From RHLJ01 sp963974345 (GTDB lineage: Bacteria > Bacteroidota > Rhodothermia > Balneolales > Balneolaceae), in assembly GCA_963974345.1 (NCBI GenBank), contig CAXBBW010000016.1, positions 1 through 64,000 of the forward strand: 64,000 nucleotides of DNA, given 5' to 3'. This document shows positions 9,224 through 20,100 of the stretch, piece after piece (position 1 is the first letter of the stretch; every line of letters begins with the position of its first letter). The notes under the pieces were generated by a model, which had not been told where the DNA came from, made no database searches, and worked only from the letters and a program-made list of their open reading frames with translations. The position numbers and the translations under genes are program-made.

Positions 9224-9604
9224 TTACTTGATCAGCATCATTTGTTTAGTTTGAACATATTTCCCTGCTTGAATTCGATATAAATATATTCCTGAGGAAA
9301 GTGAAGTGGCATCAAAAGATATGCTATGACTACCAGCACTGAATTGAGAATTTAACAATGTAGCCACTTCTTGACCAAGCATGTTATAAACAGATAGTTT
9401 TACTATCGAAGAACTAGATATTGAAAAAGAAATTACGGTAGAAGGATTAAACGGATTTGGATAATTCTGAAGCAGGTTAAAATATTCTCTATCTAACTCT
9501 GAATCCTCATTCGAAACCAATAGTGATACAACAATCACAATAGTAATATCAACATTTGATCCCCCACTATCTGTTACCTTTAAATTTAGGCGACTATCAC
9601 CTAG
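9224..9604 (-). pseudogene. C-terminal remnant of a type IX secreted protein
   Basis: The frame encodes only the end of a larger protein. It has a short beta-domain tail (about 9540-9601; residues LNLKVTDSGG), then a complete type A T9SS sorting domain with NYPNPFNPSTVISF, YNMLGQEVATL and a final basic MMLIK. Reading upstream, a TAA occurs at 9605-9607, and the only start inside is a GTG at 9538 in the middle of the beta domain. A sorting domain alone, without signal peptide or passenger, cannot be a normal secreted product, so the 5' part appears to be lost. Confidence 0.75.
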
Positions 9605-9667
9605 TTACAAGTTCTAAATAGATTTTGCAAAATAGCTCTATGACTTACTGTATAGTAACAATTTGCC

Positions 9668-9701
9668 AAAAAAAAAAAGAACTACCGAAACGGTAGTTCT
9701 T
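9668..9701 (-). terminator. intrinsic terminator downstream of ald
   Basis: A perfect 9-bp stem (9679-9687 with 9691-9699, GAACTACCG/CGGTAGTTC) has a 3-base loop. On the minus strand it is followed by eleven T. It lies 30 bases after the ald stop. Confidence 0.9.
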
Positions 9702-9730
9702 TCTTAGGCAATGCATTATATAAAAAAAAA

Positions 9731-10846
9731 TTAATTCAATACAGTCTCAACTGATTCCCATTCCATACCAAAAGCTTCAGCTACATCATCATAAACGATA
9801 GTTCCATTTGCGATATTAAGCCCCATTTTTAATTCAGGATCCTCTTTTAAAGCTTTCTTCCACCCTTTATTTGCTAATGCCGTTGCATATGGAAGTGTTA
9901 CATTTGTTAAACCTAAAGTAGATGTGTAAGGTACTGCACCTGGCATATTAGCTACACAATAGTGAACTACATCTTCTACCATATAAACAGGATCTTTATG
10001 TGTAGTTGGTTTTGAAGTTTCAAAGCATCCACCTTGGTCAATAGCTACGTCGACTAAAACTGTTCCGGGTCGCATTTCTTTAAGCATCTCTTTAGTTATC
10101 AAATGAGGAGCTTTTGCTCCAGGTTTTAATACAGCCCCAATTATTAAATCGATACTCGGCAGTAATGCTCTGATATTCGCTTCAGAAGAGAAAAATGTAT
10201 GAACATTTTTAGGCATTACATCATCTAGATAACGAAGTCTTGGCATGTTAATATCCATTATTGTTGTATCTGCACCCATTCCCGCTGCTATCTTTGCAGC
10301 ATTTACTCCTACAATACCACCACCTAGTACTAACACTTTCGCAGGTTGTACGCCAGGTATTCCTCCCATCAACATTCCTCGCCCACCTTTTGGTTTCTCA
10401 AGATAAACTGCACCTTCTTGAGCTGCCATTCTTCCAGCTACTTCACTCATTGGGATTAGTAATGGTAATGAGCCATCAGCCTTTTCTACTGTTTCATATG
10501 CAATAGCAATACACTTTGATTTAATAACAGCTTTTGTAAGAGCTTCATCGGCTGCAAAATGGAAATAAGTGAATAGTACCTGACCCTCTCTCATACGAGG
10601 ATACTCTTCAGCAATTGGCTCTTTCACCTTCATAATCATCTCAGAAATCTTCCAAAGTTGCTCAACATCTTCTAAAATTGTTGCTCCAGCTTCTACATAG
10701 GCTTCATCAGTAAAACCACTTCCAAGACCTGCTCCTTTTTGAATGTATACTTTATGCCCATTTCTTATAAGCTGTAAAGCTCCTCCAGGTTGTAACGCTA
10801 CTCTGTTTTCGTGGGTTTTTATCTCTTTTGGAACACCTACTATCAT
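9731..10846 (-). CDS. ald: alanine dehydrogenase
   Basis: A 371-residue NAD-dependent alanine dehydrogenase interconverting L-alanine and pyruvate plus ammonia. It opens with MIVGVPKEIKTHENRVALQPGG. The Rossmann motif GGGIVGVNAAKIAAGMGAD is near residues 170-190, and the family segment DVAIDQGGCFETS lies near 270. The frame is open to an ATG at 10939, but the extra 31 residues look non-coding and the ATG at 10846 gives the standard length. It is a single gene ending in the terminator at 9668-9701. Confidence 0.95.
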   Translation of the reverse strand: MIVGVPKEIKTHENRVALQPGGALQLIRNGHKVYIQKGAGLGSGFTDEAYVEAGATILEDVEQLWKISEMIMKVKEPIAEEYPRMREGQVLFTYFHFAADEALTKAVIKSKCIAIAYETVEKADGSLPLLIPMSEVAGRMAAQEGAVYLEKPKGGRGMLMGGIPGVQPAKVLVLGGGIVGVNAAKIAAGMGADTTIMDINMPRLRYLDDVMPKNVHTFFSSEANIRALLPSIDLIIGAVLKPGAKAPHLITKEMLKEMRPGTVLVDVAIDQGGCFETSKPTTHKDPVYMVEDVVHYCVANMPGAVPYTSTLGLTNVTLPYATALANKGWKKALKEDPELKMGLNIANGTIVYDDVAEAFGMEWESVETVLN

Positions 10847-11054
10847 AATCTGAAATATTTTTTTCGAATTTAAAGAAGAATCTAAGGTAGGTATTTTTAT
10901 TAAAAAAACGCTTCTGAATTTTCGTAAAATCTTTTTCATTCATTATTTCTTGTCTTAAGATTTGAAGTATTATATTTATGGAATCGAACCATTTTAATTA
11001 TCGATAATCTTTTAAAAAAAATCATGAAAGAGCAATTTGATCTGATTTAACTAT

Positions 11055-12608
11055 ATGATTAAAATACCTTCTCTCCCTATTCTACTATTTTTAATTTTTC
11101 TCTTCTCTAGTTGTCAATTTTATAAATACCAGAATACAGAACCAGCTTCTCATCCCACTTTACAAAAAGAATTTCGAGCTGCTTGGGTGGCTTCAGTAGC
11201 AAATATTAATTGGCCTAGTTCCCGTGGTTTATCCTCTGAAAATCAAAAAAAAGAAGCTATAGAGCTTTTAGATTTACTTCAGAAAGCGAATTATAATGCT
11301 GTTATTTTTCAAGTTCGGCCACAAGCTGATGCACTTTATAAGAGCGATTTAGAACCATGGTCATATTATTTATCAGGAAAACAAGGAGTCCCACCAGATC
11401 CTTATTATGACCCACTTGAATTTTGGATAGAGGAAGCGCATAAACGAGGTTTAGAGCTACATGCTTGGATGAATCCTTATCGGGCTCATCATATTGCAGG
11501 TGGAGAAATTTCTCAACATTCGGTTGTGAATACTAAAAGTGATTTAGTTGTCTCTTTAAAAACTGGGTACTGGTGGTTTGATCCGAGTATAAAAGAAACA
11601 CAGGATCATACTCATAAAGTAGTAATGGATATAGTAAAACGATATGACATTGATGGAGTTCACTTTGACGATTACTTTTATCCGTATCCTTCTTACAATA
11701 ATGACGAAGATTTTCCTGATGATGAAAGCTGGAATACCTATAAATCAAAAGGTGGTAAACTTTCACGTGGTGACTGGAGAAGAAATTCTGTAGATACTTT
11801 TATTCAAAGGGTGTATACATCTATAAAAAAAGAAAAAACTTATGTGAAATTTGGAATAAGTCCCTTTGGAATTTGGAGACCTCAAAACCCACCTTCCATT
11901 CAAGGATTTGATCAGTATGAGGTATTATATGCGGATGCAAAAAAATGGTTGAATGAGGGTTGGGTAGATTATTTCTCCCCTCAGCTTTATTGGCCTGTCA
12001 ATCAAATACCACAGAGTTTTCCTGTTTTACTTGGCTGGTGGAAAGATGAAAACAAGAAAAATAGACATATATGGCCTGGAATAAGCCTTCACCGTTTTGA
12101 AGGTGAAAAGCAGACAGACGAAACGATAAATCAAATAATGATTACTAGGGGGATGATACCAAATGCTCCTGGAACTATACACTGGAGCATAGCCCCTTTA
12201 ATTAAAAATGACACTTTAAGACAAGCTGTAAAGAAATATCCATATTCCAATAAATCTCTTATTCCTTCTTTGAACTGGATTTCTTCTAAAACACCAAAAG
12301 CTCCAAACCTTAGTATAATATATTCTAAACGAAGTCATGTTACTTTAGATTTAAGCATTCAAACTGTTAAGCCTTCTCTTTGGGTCTTATATTCGAAATA
12401 TAATGGTAGTTGGAATACAAAGCTTATTGGTAGAAATGAACTTTCAATTGCGGTTCCATATTACGAAGTAAAATATGCTAATGAATCTTCAGGGTTTAAG
12501 TTTGGGAAGGTTCATTTACTTGAAGAATTCCAAATCACTTATATTGATCGTTATGGGATTGAAAGTGCTCCATTTATTTATAAATCTAATATCATTTCTA
12601 AATTATAA
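11055..12608 (+). CDS. glycoside hydrolase-like family 10 (GHL10) lipoprotein
   Basis: A 517-residue protein with a lipoprotein signal (LFSSC, Cys20) and a catalytic-type TIM barrel starting FRAAWVASVANINWPS. Further family motifs are NYNAVIFQVRPQADALY, HAWMNPYRA and DGVHFDDYFYPYP. This is the GHL10/YngK (DUF187) pattern. A C-terminal beta domain follows residue 410. Related proteins are thought to act on peptidoglycan-derived or other glycans at the cell surface. The lipid anchor suggests the outer or inner membrane face. It is a single gene, divergent from ald. Confidence 0.88.
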   Translation: MIKIPSLPILLFLIFLFSSCQFYKYQNTEPASHPTLQKEFRAAWVASVANINWPSSRGLSSENQKKEAIELLDLLQKANYNAVIFQVRPQADALYKSDLEPWSYYLSGKQGVPPDPYYDPLEFWIEEAHKRGLELHAWMNPYRAHHIAGGEISQHSVVNTKSDLVVSLKTGYWWFDPSIKETQDHTHKVVMDIVKRYDIDGVHFDDYFYPYPSYNNDEDFPDDESWNTYKSKGGKLSRGDWRRNSVDTFIQRVYTSIKKEKTYVKFGISPFGIWRPQNPPSIQGFDQYEVLYADAKKWLNEGWVDYFSPQLYWPVNQIPQSFPVLLGWWKDENKKNRHIWPGISLHRFEGEKQTDETINQIMITRGMIPNAPGTIHWSIAPLIKNDTLRQAVKKYPYSNKSLIPSLNWISSKTPKAPNLSIIYSKRSHVTLDLSIQTVKPSLWVLYSKYNGSWNTKLIGRNELSIAVPYYEVKYANESSGFKFGKVHLLEEFQITYIDRYGIESAPFIYKSNIISKL

Positions 12609-12819
12609 TTTTTTTAAAAAAGGTATTAAGCTCTGTTATTGTAAATAATTATTGAACCGCAGTTCGGCAGAACTATTAAAAACTAGAGAAGAAATAAAAA
12701 AACTGGTTCTAAAATTAGTGACGTGTCAAGTAGAGCACATCTAGATGATGTAACTGTTAGAATTAACAAAATTCTTGATGAGGATTAATTAATATTTGAA
12801 AGTAAACTTAGATGTCCTT
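12609..12819. other. intergenic stretch with possible gene decay
   Basis: No complete gene is visible. On the plus strand, from a stop at 12684 to a TAA at 12786-12788, about 33 codons read as coding-like sequence (SSRAHLDDVTVRINKILDED). They have no start or upstream continuation. This is possibly the decayed end of a lost gene. Confidence 0.3.
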
Positions 12820-13080
12820 TTATTTTTTTACTTTACATATTCCTCTCTCAGTGATTGAAATATCACCATAAAGTAAAGGACCTCCAATACTCTCTATCTT
12901 AATAAGTTCTTTGTTTTCGAGATATTCTAAAAGGTTTTTAACCTCATTGCGTTCAAAGCCTAATATCTCATTTAAGGACATTACAGTTACTTTTTCTTCA
13001 ATATTTCCGTTGGATAGAACAAACAATTCTTTTAGTAACTGATTACTCTTTTTATTGAAATCTCCACCAATTAGCATCAT
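12820..13080 (-). CDS. small winged-helix-like protein
   Basis: An 86-residue frame with predicted helix-turn-helix character: VMSLNEILGFERNEVKNLLEYLENKELIKIES followed by a wing-like GPLLYGDISITERG. I recognise the fold type but no family. It stands between a GHL10 gene and a histidine kinase gene on the opposite strand. It could be a small transcription factor or the surviving DNA-binding half of a larger gene. Confidence is limited by its length. Confidence 0.5.
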   Translation of the reverse strand: MMLIGGDFNKKSNQLLKELFVLSNGNIEEKVTVMSLNEILGFERNEVKNLLEYLENKELIKIESIGGPLLYGDISITERGICKVKK

Positions 13081-13245
13081 ATCCTTACTAGTTGTCTAAG
13101 AATCTCATTCTTATCTAACCAAAAAGTTACCGTCATATTAAACTAGTGTTATCTTATCATTCAAAAAATCAATTAGCATTAACTTAAGATGATTCTAATC
13201 GCTTTTGTATCAAGATTGAGGCAAATTTAGAGATTAATAATTTAC

Positions 13246-15381
13246 ATGTATAAAAAGCTCACACTCCGGAATAGAATTTTTCTGATCACCTCATGCCTAA
13301 TACTCTTAGCGTATGCATTGGTACTTCTATTTGTACGTCCGAAATACAAAGAAGCAATAATTAACGAACGAACTACAATCGTATCTCAACTACAAGAGTA
13401 TTCACTCCGAAGAACTGATGAAACCATAAGAAACTGGTTAAATGCAACTACCATTCTTTCAGAGAATATACAAACTGAACCTGGAGATATTGAAAGTATT
13501 GCACGAAAAGCTATTAATTATACTCCTGGCTTAGTTCGAATTACACTATCTGAAACTGGGTCTGAAGAAATGGTGGATTTTACAAGAACTATATTTCAAG
13601 GAATAAATTTCCCAACAACTGTAGATGAGTGGTATGAATCTAGAATTGATCCACGTATAAATGTTGCCTGGTTGCCCGATACATCAAATACTATAGACAT
13701 TTTTATTGCACAACGAACTATTCAAATAGACACCTTTGATGAAACAGGTGACCCAATTGAGTATCTATTTACTTTAAATATGTTTTTCAATGCGAAAACT
13801 CTTACTACTGAGCTTACTAATATCCCCCTTGGTGATGGAGTTTATAAAGCAAATATAGTTAGTAACTTCGGCTCTCATATTATTCAGAATGATTTTCTAT
13901 TCCCTTCAGAGCTAATTGGTGAAGCAAGTTATTCGGAAAAAAAGGAAATCTATCTCAACGGAGAAAACTGGTTTTTACTTTCTTCACGTTTCGAAACCAT
14001 CCCTTTTTGGCATCTTATTGCTGTAGAAGACAGTTTCATTTTAGCACCTGTAAATAACCTTATCCTTTTTTCATTATACACGGGTGTAGGTATTCTATCC
14101 CTAATGGTCTTTTTTAGTTGGTATGTTAGTGCTCGAATGAATAAACCTATTGAACAAATTCTTCTAGATGTAGAGCATATTAGTAAACTCGAATTTGATC
14201 AAAGTATTAGAGAGGTAGATTTACCTGAGTTTAGCTTAATGAGAGAGACTTTGGAAAATATTAGGATTACTTTACTTAGGTATCAGAAAATAAATGTAGA
14301 AAAAATCATTCTTGAAGAATGGAAAAATAGGTATATGATGACCTATTCAGAAGATTATATCGGAATTCTTGACAACAATGGGAAATTCAGGTTTGCCAAT
14401 AATCACTTTGTAGGCTTTTTAGAATCTTTCGGACATAATCCGAAAGATACTTCTTTTAAAGAGCTTCTCAGTTCTTCTAAATTAGAGCTAACAAAATCTA
14501 ACCAAACTGTTCATTATCCAAACCCATACACTATAAAAATTAATCAAGCTGAACTAGCCCATTTCATTAGTGACGAGTCAACCTATTTTTATGATTATCA
14601 ACATGTTGCTTTTGAGGATGAACAAGGTAATTCACAAGGTGCACTCGTTGTTTTACATGATAAAACAAAGGACCGTTTATTGGATATTAAGCGAACTGAT
14701 ATGATTAATATCATAGTTCATGAGCTCAAAAATCCAATTACAGGAGTTGTTGGGCTATCTAAACTGATGATTGATAATAGCGGAATGTCGAAGGAAGAAA
14801 ATCAAGAACTTCTAAAAGAGATTTACCTTTCTGGAGAACGAATGAACGATTTAGTTAACCGCTTTCTAGATGTTCAAAGGCTTGAACATGGTAGAATTCC
14901 AGTTGAGTTTAATCCTATCGATTTATTTCAATTAGTTACTGATGTTAAGAACATTTCTAATGCTTTATTGTCACAAAAGAATCTTAAAATCAATATTTCC
15001 GCAAAAGGTACAAGTTTCATAGTTTCAGGTAGTAAAGATTTGTTGTTCGATGCAGTACAGAATCTTGTAAGTAACGCAGTTAAATATGGAGACCCAGATC
15101 GTATTATTGATATAGAACTTGAAAACAAAGGTACTGAGATTGAGTTAAGTATTACGGATTATGGCTATGGTATTAGTATTGAAGATCAGCAGAAAGTATT
15201 TGATAAATTTTATCGTGTACGCTCAAATATTAAATCTGCTAAAGAAAAAGGCACGGGGCTCGGCTTGGCTTATGTAAAAGAGATTATTCATAGACACCAC
15301 GGTGAAATCCAACTTGAATCGAATGATGAAACTGGTAGTTGCTTTACTTTAATTTTTCCAACTAATGAAACTGAATTATAA
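13246..15381 (+). CDS. membrane sensor histidine kinase
   Basis: A 711-residue kinase. TM1 is at about 12-31, an extracytoplasmic sensor domain runs to about 270, and TM2 is near 272-292. A HAMP-like linker (NKPIEQILLDVEHIS) and a PAS-like domain (about 360-470) follow. HisKA has the phospho-acceptor His492 (HELKNP), and HATPase_c has the N box NLVSNAVKYGD near 606, then DYGYGIS and KGTGLGLAYVKEI. No response regulator is adjacent. It is 3 bases ahead of a FecR-like gene, which suggests it senses an envelope or surface state linked to the next two genes. Confidence 0.92.
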   Translation: MYKKLTLRNRIFLITSCLILLAYALVLLFVRPKYKEAIINERTTIVSQLQEYSLRRTDETIRNWLNATTILSENIQTEPGDIESIARKAINYTPGLVRITLSETGSEEMVDFTRTIFQGINFPTTVDEWYESRIDPRINVAWLPDTSNTIDIFIAQRTIQIDTFDETGDPIEYLFTLNMFFNAKTLTTELTNIPLGDGVYKANIVSNFGSHIIQNDFLFPSELIGEASYSEKKEIYLNGENWFLLSSRFETIPFWHLIAVEDSFILAPVNNLILFSLYTGVGILSLMVFFSWYVSARMNKPIEQILLDVEHISKLEFDQSIREVDLPEFSLMRETLENIRITLLRYQKINVEKIILEEWKNRYMMTYSEDYIGILDNNGKFRFANNHFVGFLESFGHNPKDTSFKELLSSSKLELTKSNQTVHYPNPYTIKINQAELAHFISDESTYFYDYQHVAFEDEQGNSQGALVVLHDKTKDRLLDIKRTDMINIIVHELKNPITGVVGLSKLMIDNSGMSKEENQELLKEIYLSGERMNDLVNRFLDVQRLEHGRIPVEFNPIDLFQLVTDVKNISNALLSQKNLKINISAKGTSFIVSGSKDLLFDAVQNLVSNAVKYGDPDRIIDIELENKGTEIELSITDYGYGISIEDQQKVFDKFYRVRSNIKSAKEKGTGLGLAYVKEIIHRHHGEIQLESNDETGSCFTLIFPTNETEL

Positions 15382-15384
15382 AGG

Positions 15385-17157
15385 ATGAAGAAATCCATTG
15401 GCTGCGTAATACTATTTGTATTTGGACTACCTGTTCTTCTTTTTGCTCAAAATAACGCGATTACCTTTCCTTCGTCAGAGCTTCAACAAATAGCTTTGCG
15501 ATATTCAGGTAATTCTTTGAATTGGCCAGTTATTGTCGATTTAGCTGATCATGATATCCCAAACAATACATTTACTCTCTCTTCCGGAGATTTACTACAA
15601 CTTGAAAGCCTTGCATCTACCGCTGTAAAAGTGCAAGAATCTGATGCTAAAGTTAAAACTTTAATTTCATCTGGAGCGACCATTTTCGCCAAAGAGAAGC
15701 TAAATTCTGTAAATAGCTTACTTAAATCCTACATTGATGCTATTCAAATAGGCGATCTCGAAAAAGCTTTGCAGATAGGTAATTCAATACCTTTATCTGT
15801 TAGTGAACTTGAAACAACATTGATGGATAACAGACTTGTTCAAGTTCAAGCACAACTAGCTCAAAAAGAAGGCAATGTTGATAAGCGTCTTGGATTACTC
15901 GGAAGTTGGAATGATGCTATAGTTGGAGATCTTTTTAAAGAATCTGATGGACTTAGAACATTAGCTGAAAGTTATGCGAGCCTTGCATTTACAGATGGTA
16001 GTTCAATTACGGTTGATCCCAATACAGTTGCTGTAATTCGTAAATCTAGAGTAGATAAACTGGACGAAAGTTCAGACACTGAAATCAGCTTAGTTCAAGG
16101 GGGCTTGCTAGCTAAACTCTCTGCCGCTGGAAAAGAACGAAGTAAATATATTTTGAATGCTGGCTCCTCTACCTCCGAATTAAAAACTCAAAACTTTTTT
16201 GCGGAATCAGATGGTAAGGAAACTGTTAAACTTACCAACTACGATGGAGTTGCAGATGTAAGAGCAAATGATGTAACCATCACTATTAAAAAGAATGAAG
16301 GAACTATCGTTAAAACAGGCGAACCTCCAGCTGCACCAATTCAATTATTACCTGCCCCTAAATTAGCTTGGCCAAGTAGAGATTCCATTATATATCGAGA
16401 GAATATCATTTTCACATTTAATATAGTTCCAAAAGCCGTTTCATATCGTGTTCAATATAGTAGCTCTTCATCTTTTAATACCGACATTAAAGAAATATCA
16501 CTTAGTTCGAATAGTGTAGAACTGCCAAATCTGGAGTTAGGTACTACCTATGTAAGAGTACAGGCAGTAGATAATTTAGGATTAAGAGGTCCATATACCG
16601 AAGCTACTCGTGTTATTCGAAATATTGATAATCAACCTCCTGCAATCTTTATTGATGATCTTGCAGGTAATATTTTATTCACACTTGAAAATTCGATTCT
16701 TTTAAAAGGCGTTACCGAGCCAGACGCTGTACTAATGATTGATGAAAAAAGGATTCCAATTCAAATTTCTGGGCAATTTATATATCAAGCTCAAAATCTG
16801 AAATCAGATCAAACAATAAGTTTAACATCTACAGACGGCTCAGGAAATGTAACTGAAAAAACAGTTCGAATTGTTCGATTAACTGACACCGAACTTTTCA
16901 ACTTCTCGCTAAGTGGTGCTTCTGGTACCGATATAATTAGAGTTAATAGACCCACAGTTACCTTCTCTTCGCAAGCTTATCCGGGACTTGAAGTAATTAT
17001 TATTAATGAAGCTAATACCCGAAGAGTACAAACTGATTCACAAGGTAGATGGGGTATAACAATGAACATGCAAGAAGGTAAACTTTCTGTTACATTTAAG
17101 GATATCCGATCCGGAGTGAGTTATTTAACAAAATCATTTACAGTACAAGCAAATTAG
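15385..17157 (+). CDS. FecR-like exported protein with Ig/FN3-like repeats
   Basis: A 590-residue protein with a signal peptide (residues 1-21, ending LLFAQ). A helical region of about 60-190 residues precedes a FecR-type beta segment (FTDGSSITVDPNTVAVIRKS, then SLVQGGLLAKLS). A fibronectin-like domain follows near 325-410 (YRVQYSSSSSFN, TYVRVQAVDNLGLRGPY), with two Ig-like repeats to the end. FecR domains usually pass a surface signal to the inner membrane. Here the partner would be the kinase 3 bases upstream rather than a sigma/anti-sigma pair. AAGGATG places the ribosome site tightly against the start. Confidence 0.75.
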   Translation: MKKSIGCVILFVFGLPVLLFAQNNAITFPSSELQQIALRYSGNSLNWPVIVDLADHDIPNNTFTLSSGDLLQLESLASTAVKVQESDAKVKTLISSGATIFAKEKLNSVNSLLKSYIDAIQIGDLEKALQIGNSIPLSVSELETTLMDNRLVQVQAQLAQKEGNVDKRLGLLGSWNDAIVGDLFKESDGLRTLAESYASLAFTDGSSITVDPNTVAVIRKSRVDKLDESSDTEISLVQGGLLAKLSAAGKERSKYILNAGSSTSELKTQNFFAESDGKETVKLTNYDGVADVRANDVTITIKKNEGTIVKTGEPPAAPIQLLPAPKLAWPSRDSIIYRENIIFTFNIVPKAVSYRVQYSSSSSFNTDIKEISLSSNSVELPNLELGTTYVRVQAVDNLGLRGPYTEATRVIRNIDNQPPAIFIDDLAGNILFTLENSILLKGVTEPDAVLMIDEKRIPIQISGQFIYQAQNLKSDQTISLTSTDGSGNVTEKTVRIVRLTDTELFNFSLSGASGTDIIRVNRPTVTFSSQAYPGLEVIIINEANTRRVQTDSQGRWGITMNMQEGKLSVTFKDIRSGVSYLTKSFTVQAN

Positions 17158-17164
17158 AGGATTC

Positions 17165-20100
17165 ATGTTAAAGCGAATTATACTCGTTGCATCATTTCTT
17201 TTATTGAGTATTTCTGGGAACGCGCAAGAAATGTATCTCTCAATTTCTGGAAGTAGTTCCACTATAGAGAGTGGTGATAATAGACATCAATACGATATAT
17301 GGATCAAACCAGCTTCTGGTGCTGGGATGGGAAGTCTACAAATATTTGATGCTGGCTTAGGTGGCGCTGTAGATCTAATTACTGAAGAAACAGCAAATAC
17401 CATTACTACTTTTAAGGTTTTCAATTTCGATGACCTTTTTACTGCTAATGGAAACTCAGTTATACAAAAGTCCTCAAGTCCCACCCCTTCTCAAGAGCTT
17501 ATTACAAAAAGTGAAGAGCGTTTTAAAAATCGTTGGGTGCCATTAACAAACGTATCTAATGTTGGTTCAGGTTATATAGTCCGAGTTACAACCGATGAAG
17601 GAGATGATGTAAATAGTTTCAGCTTTAGAGTAGTTGGAGCGAATGGGCAAGTGCTAAGTGGTAGTTCATGGAAAATCATAGCTATTGATCTTTCCGTTGG
17701 GGTTTATAGATCGTCAGCAAATACCCGGTTTCAACTTAAACCATACATTGCAAATGCAGAATCGATCACACCAAATTTATCAGTAAACGGTCAAGAAGAT
17801 TCGAAGGTAAATAAAATTGATACTTTTGGAGACCTTTACCCTGTTACTACTTCTCAAATTCCTTCTAATCGATTTGGAACTCCAAATAATTGGGGGATTC
17901 AAATTAGCGGCTCACAAACTTGGCTAAACACCCTTACTATATTTGGCGTTGATGAACCCGTTTTATGGGAATTTGAACCTATTGCTATTTCTGAGTTCCA
18001 GAAACCAGCACTCTCAATAAACGAGATTGAAGCATCCATTTGTACCGATAAACGCTTTGAATTATCTGGCAGTGCATTTACACAGAGAGATTTAGCAAAT
18101 GCTCAATGGATTTTAAAGGATGCTAAAATTACTTCTGGAAGCTCCCCTACCATTGCTTTTGACGATCGAGGTCAAATTCCTTTAGATGTTTTAATTCCAA
18201 ATGAGCGTTCTTATTTCCCTGAATACTGGGCTTATAATAAAGTCGTTTTTGTAAATACTCCACCAATTGCCCGATTAACAGCTCCTAAAGAAATCCTCTC
18301 TCCTTCAGAAGTACTTACTCTTTCGGCGGAAGAGTCATATGATTTAGAAGGACAACAAGTAGATATCACTTGGTTTGTAAATGGTACAAGAAGAGCAACG
18401 GGATCTACGTTTAACTTTTCTAACTCGGTTTCAGGTTTTTATACTATATCAATTCAAGTAGCTGATGGCGGAACATCTTTACAGTGTAGTATTGCTGAGC
18501 AACAAGTTCAGGTTCGAGTAAATACGAAACCATACGCTGAGATTGATGTAGTTCCTGTATCAGGAGTTAATGATCCTATAGTGCTAAAAGTTAGTAATCA
18601 GTCAGATTCTGACAACGACCAACTTAGTTATTCTTGGGCAGGTATTGGTGTACCACAAGGTTCAACATCAGACAGTATTATTGTTCGGCAAGAACAACCT
18701 GGTGTTTATCCAGTTCGACTAACTGTAAATGATGGTTCAGGCGCTCAAAACGCAACGTATTCAATTAACAGGGTTTATGAAATTAACGCCGCACCAGTAC
18801 CTGAGTTCTCGGTACCATCAAATGTTGCTCCTGGAGATGTCTTCCCTTTAAATGCGGTTGAGTCTAACGACCCAAATCAAGATGAACTTCTATTTATATG
18901 GATGGTAGATAATGAGGAAGTTGCTCGTGGCGAAATATCTACCCTTTCTTTTAATGATCCTGGAAGTTACGAGATCAAATTAATTGTTGATGATAAACGT
19001 GGAGTTAGTAATTCGGTTCAAACATTAACCAATACCGTTCGAGTTAATGCGCCACCAAAACCAATAATTACTGCAGTTCCTATTACTTCGAATGCAAGCG
19101 TAGACTTCGCAGCTACACAAAGTGTTGATACAGAATCAGAACTACAATCATTCAATTGGGAATTTGGTGATGGAAATCGAGCTTCTGGTCCTCAAGTGAG
19201 TCACACCTATCAACAAACCGGAAGTTATACGGTGAAGCTTACCGTTGATGACGGTTCCAACTTAAAGAATAGTGTTCAAAGTTCTGAGCATGTTATTGTG
19301 GTGAATAGCTTTCCTGTAGCAAGTTTTGATGTCCCAGCCGTAGTTGCTCCAGGTATTCCTTTTACTGTTGATGCTTCCTCAAGTTCTGACGTAGATGGTT
19401 CCATAACTAAATTTACATGGCTAGCTAATGGTTCCCCTGCTGGTAATGGACAAACAAATTCTATTACATTAAACAATTCTGGTTTACACACTATTTCATT
19501 ATCAGTTAATGATGATTCTGGCTTTGATCAAGCTCAAGGATTTAGTTCGAAACAAATTCGAGTGAATGAATCACCAGTCCCACTTTGGAGAACTGATCCC
19601 GTTGATGTAGTTCCAAATACTGAAATTAAATTCATTGCTGATCAATCTTATGATTCTGATGGAAATGTAGACGCTTATCTTTGGAAATTCGAAGATGGAA
19701 CAGAACTTAAAGGGATGCAAATTCAACGGATTTTTAACGATGGTGGCCCAAAGAAATTTACCCTTTCCGTCACAGATAATGATCGCCTAGCTAATTCTAC
19801 TACTGTAATTGAGGGAGTTGTGAATGTTAACAACCAACCTTATATAGTTACTGAGCCAGTTGTTCGATCTAATTCTACTAATGTGCGATTAAACGCTTCT
19901 GAGAGCTACGACCTCGACGATGACGCGCTTACCTTTGAATGGACACTTCCAGATGGATCTAAACGAAAAGAAGCTTCTTTTAGTTGGGCTGCTCCAGAAT
20001 CAGGAATTCATTTTATCGGTTTAACGGTAAACGACGGACTTGGACTTCAAAATAGTATTAACACAGAATCTGTTCGTGTTATGATTAACCGACCCGTTCA

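Noticed and set aside
12652..12788. Short coding gene ending KILDED
   Set aside because: The frame is interrupted by a stop at 12684 and has no start; kept only as possible decay.
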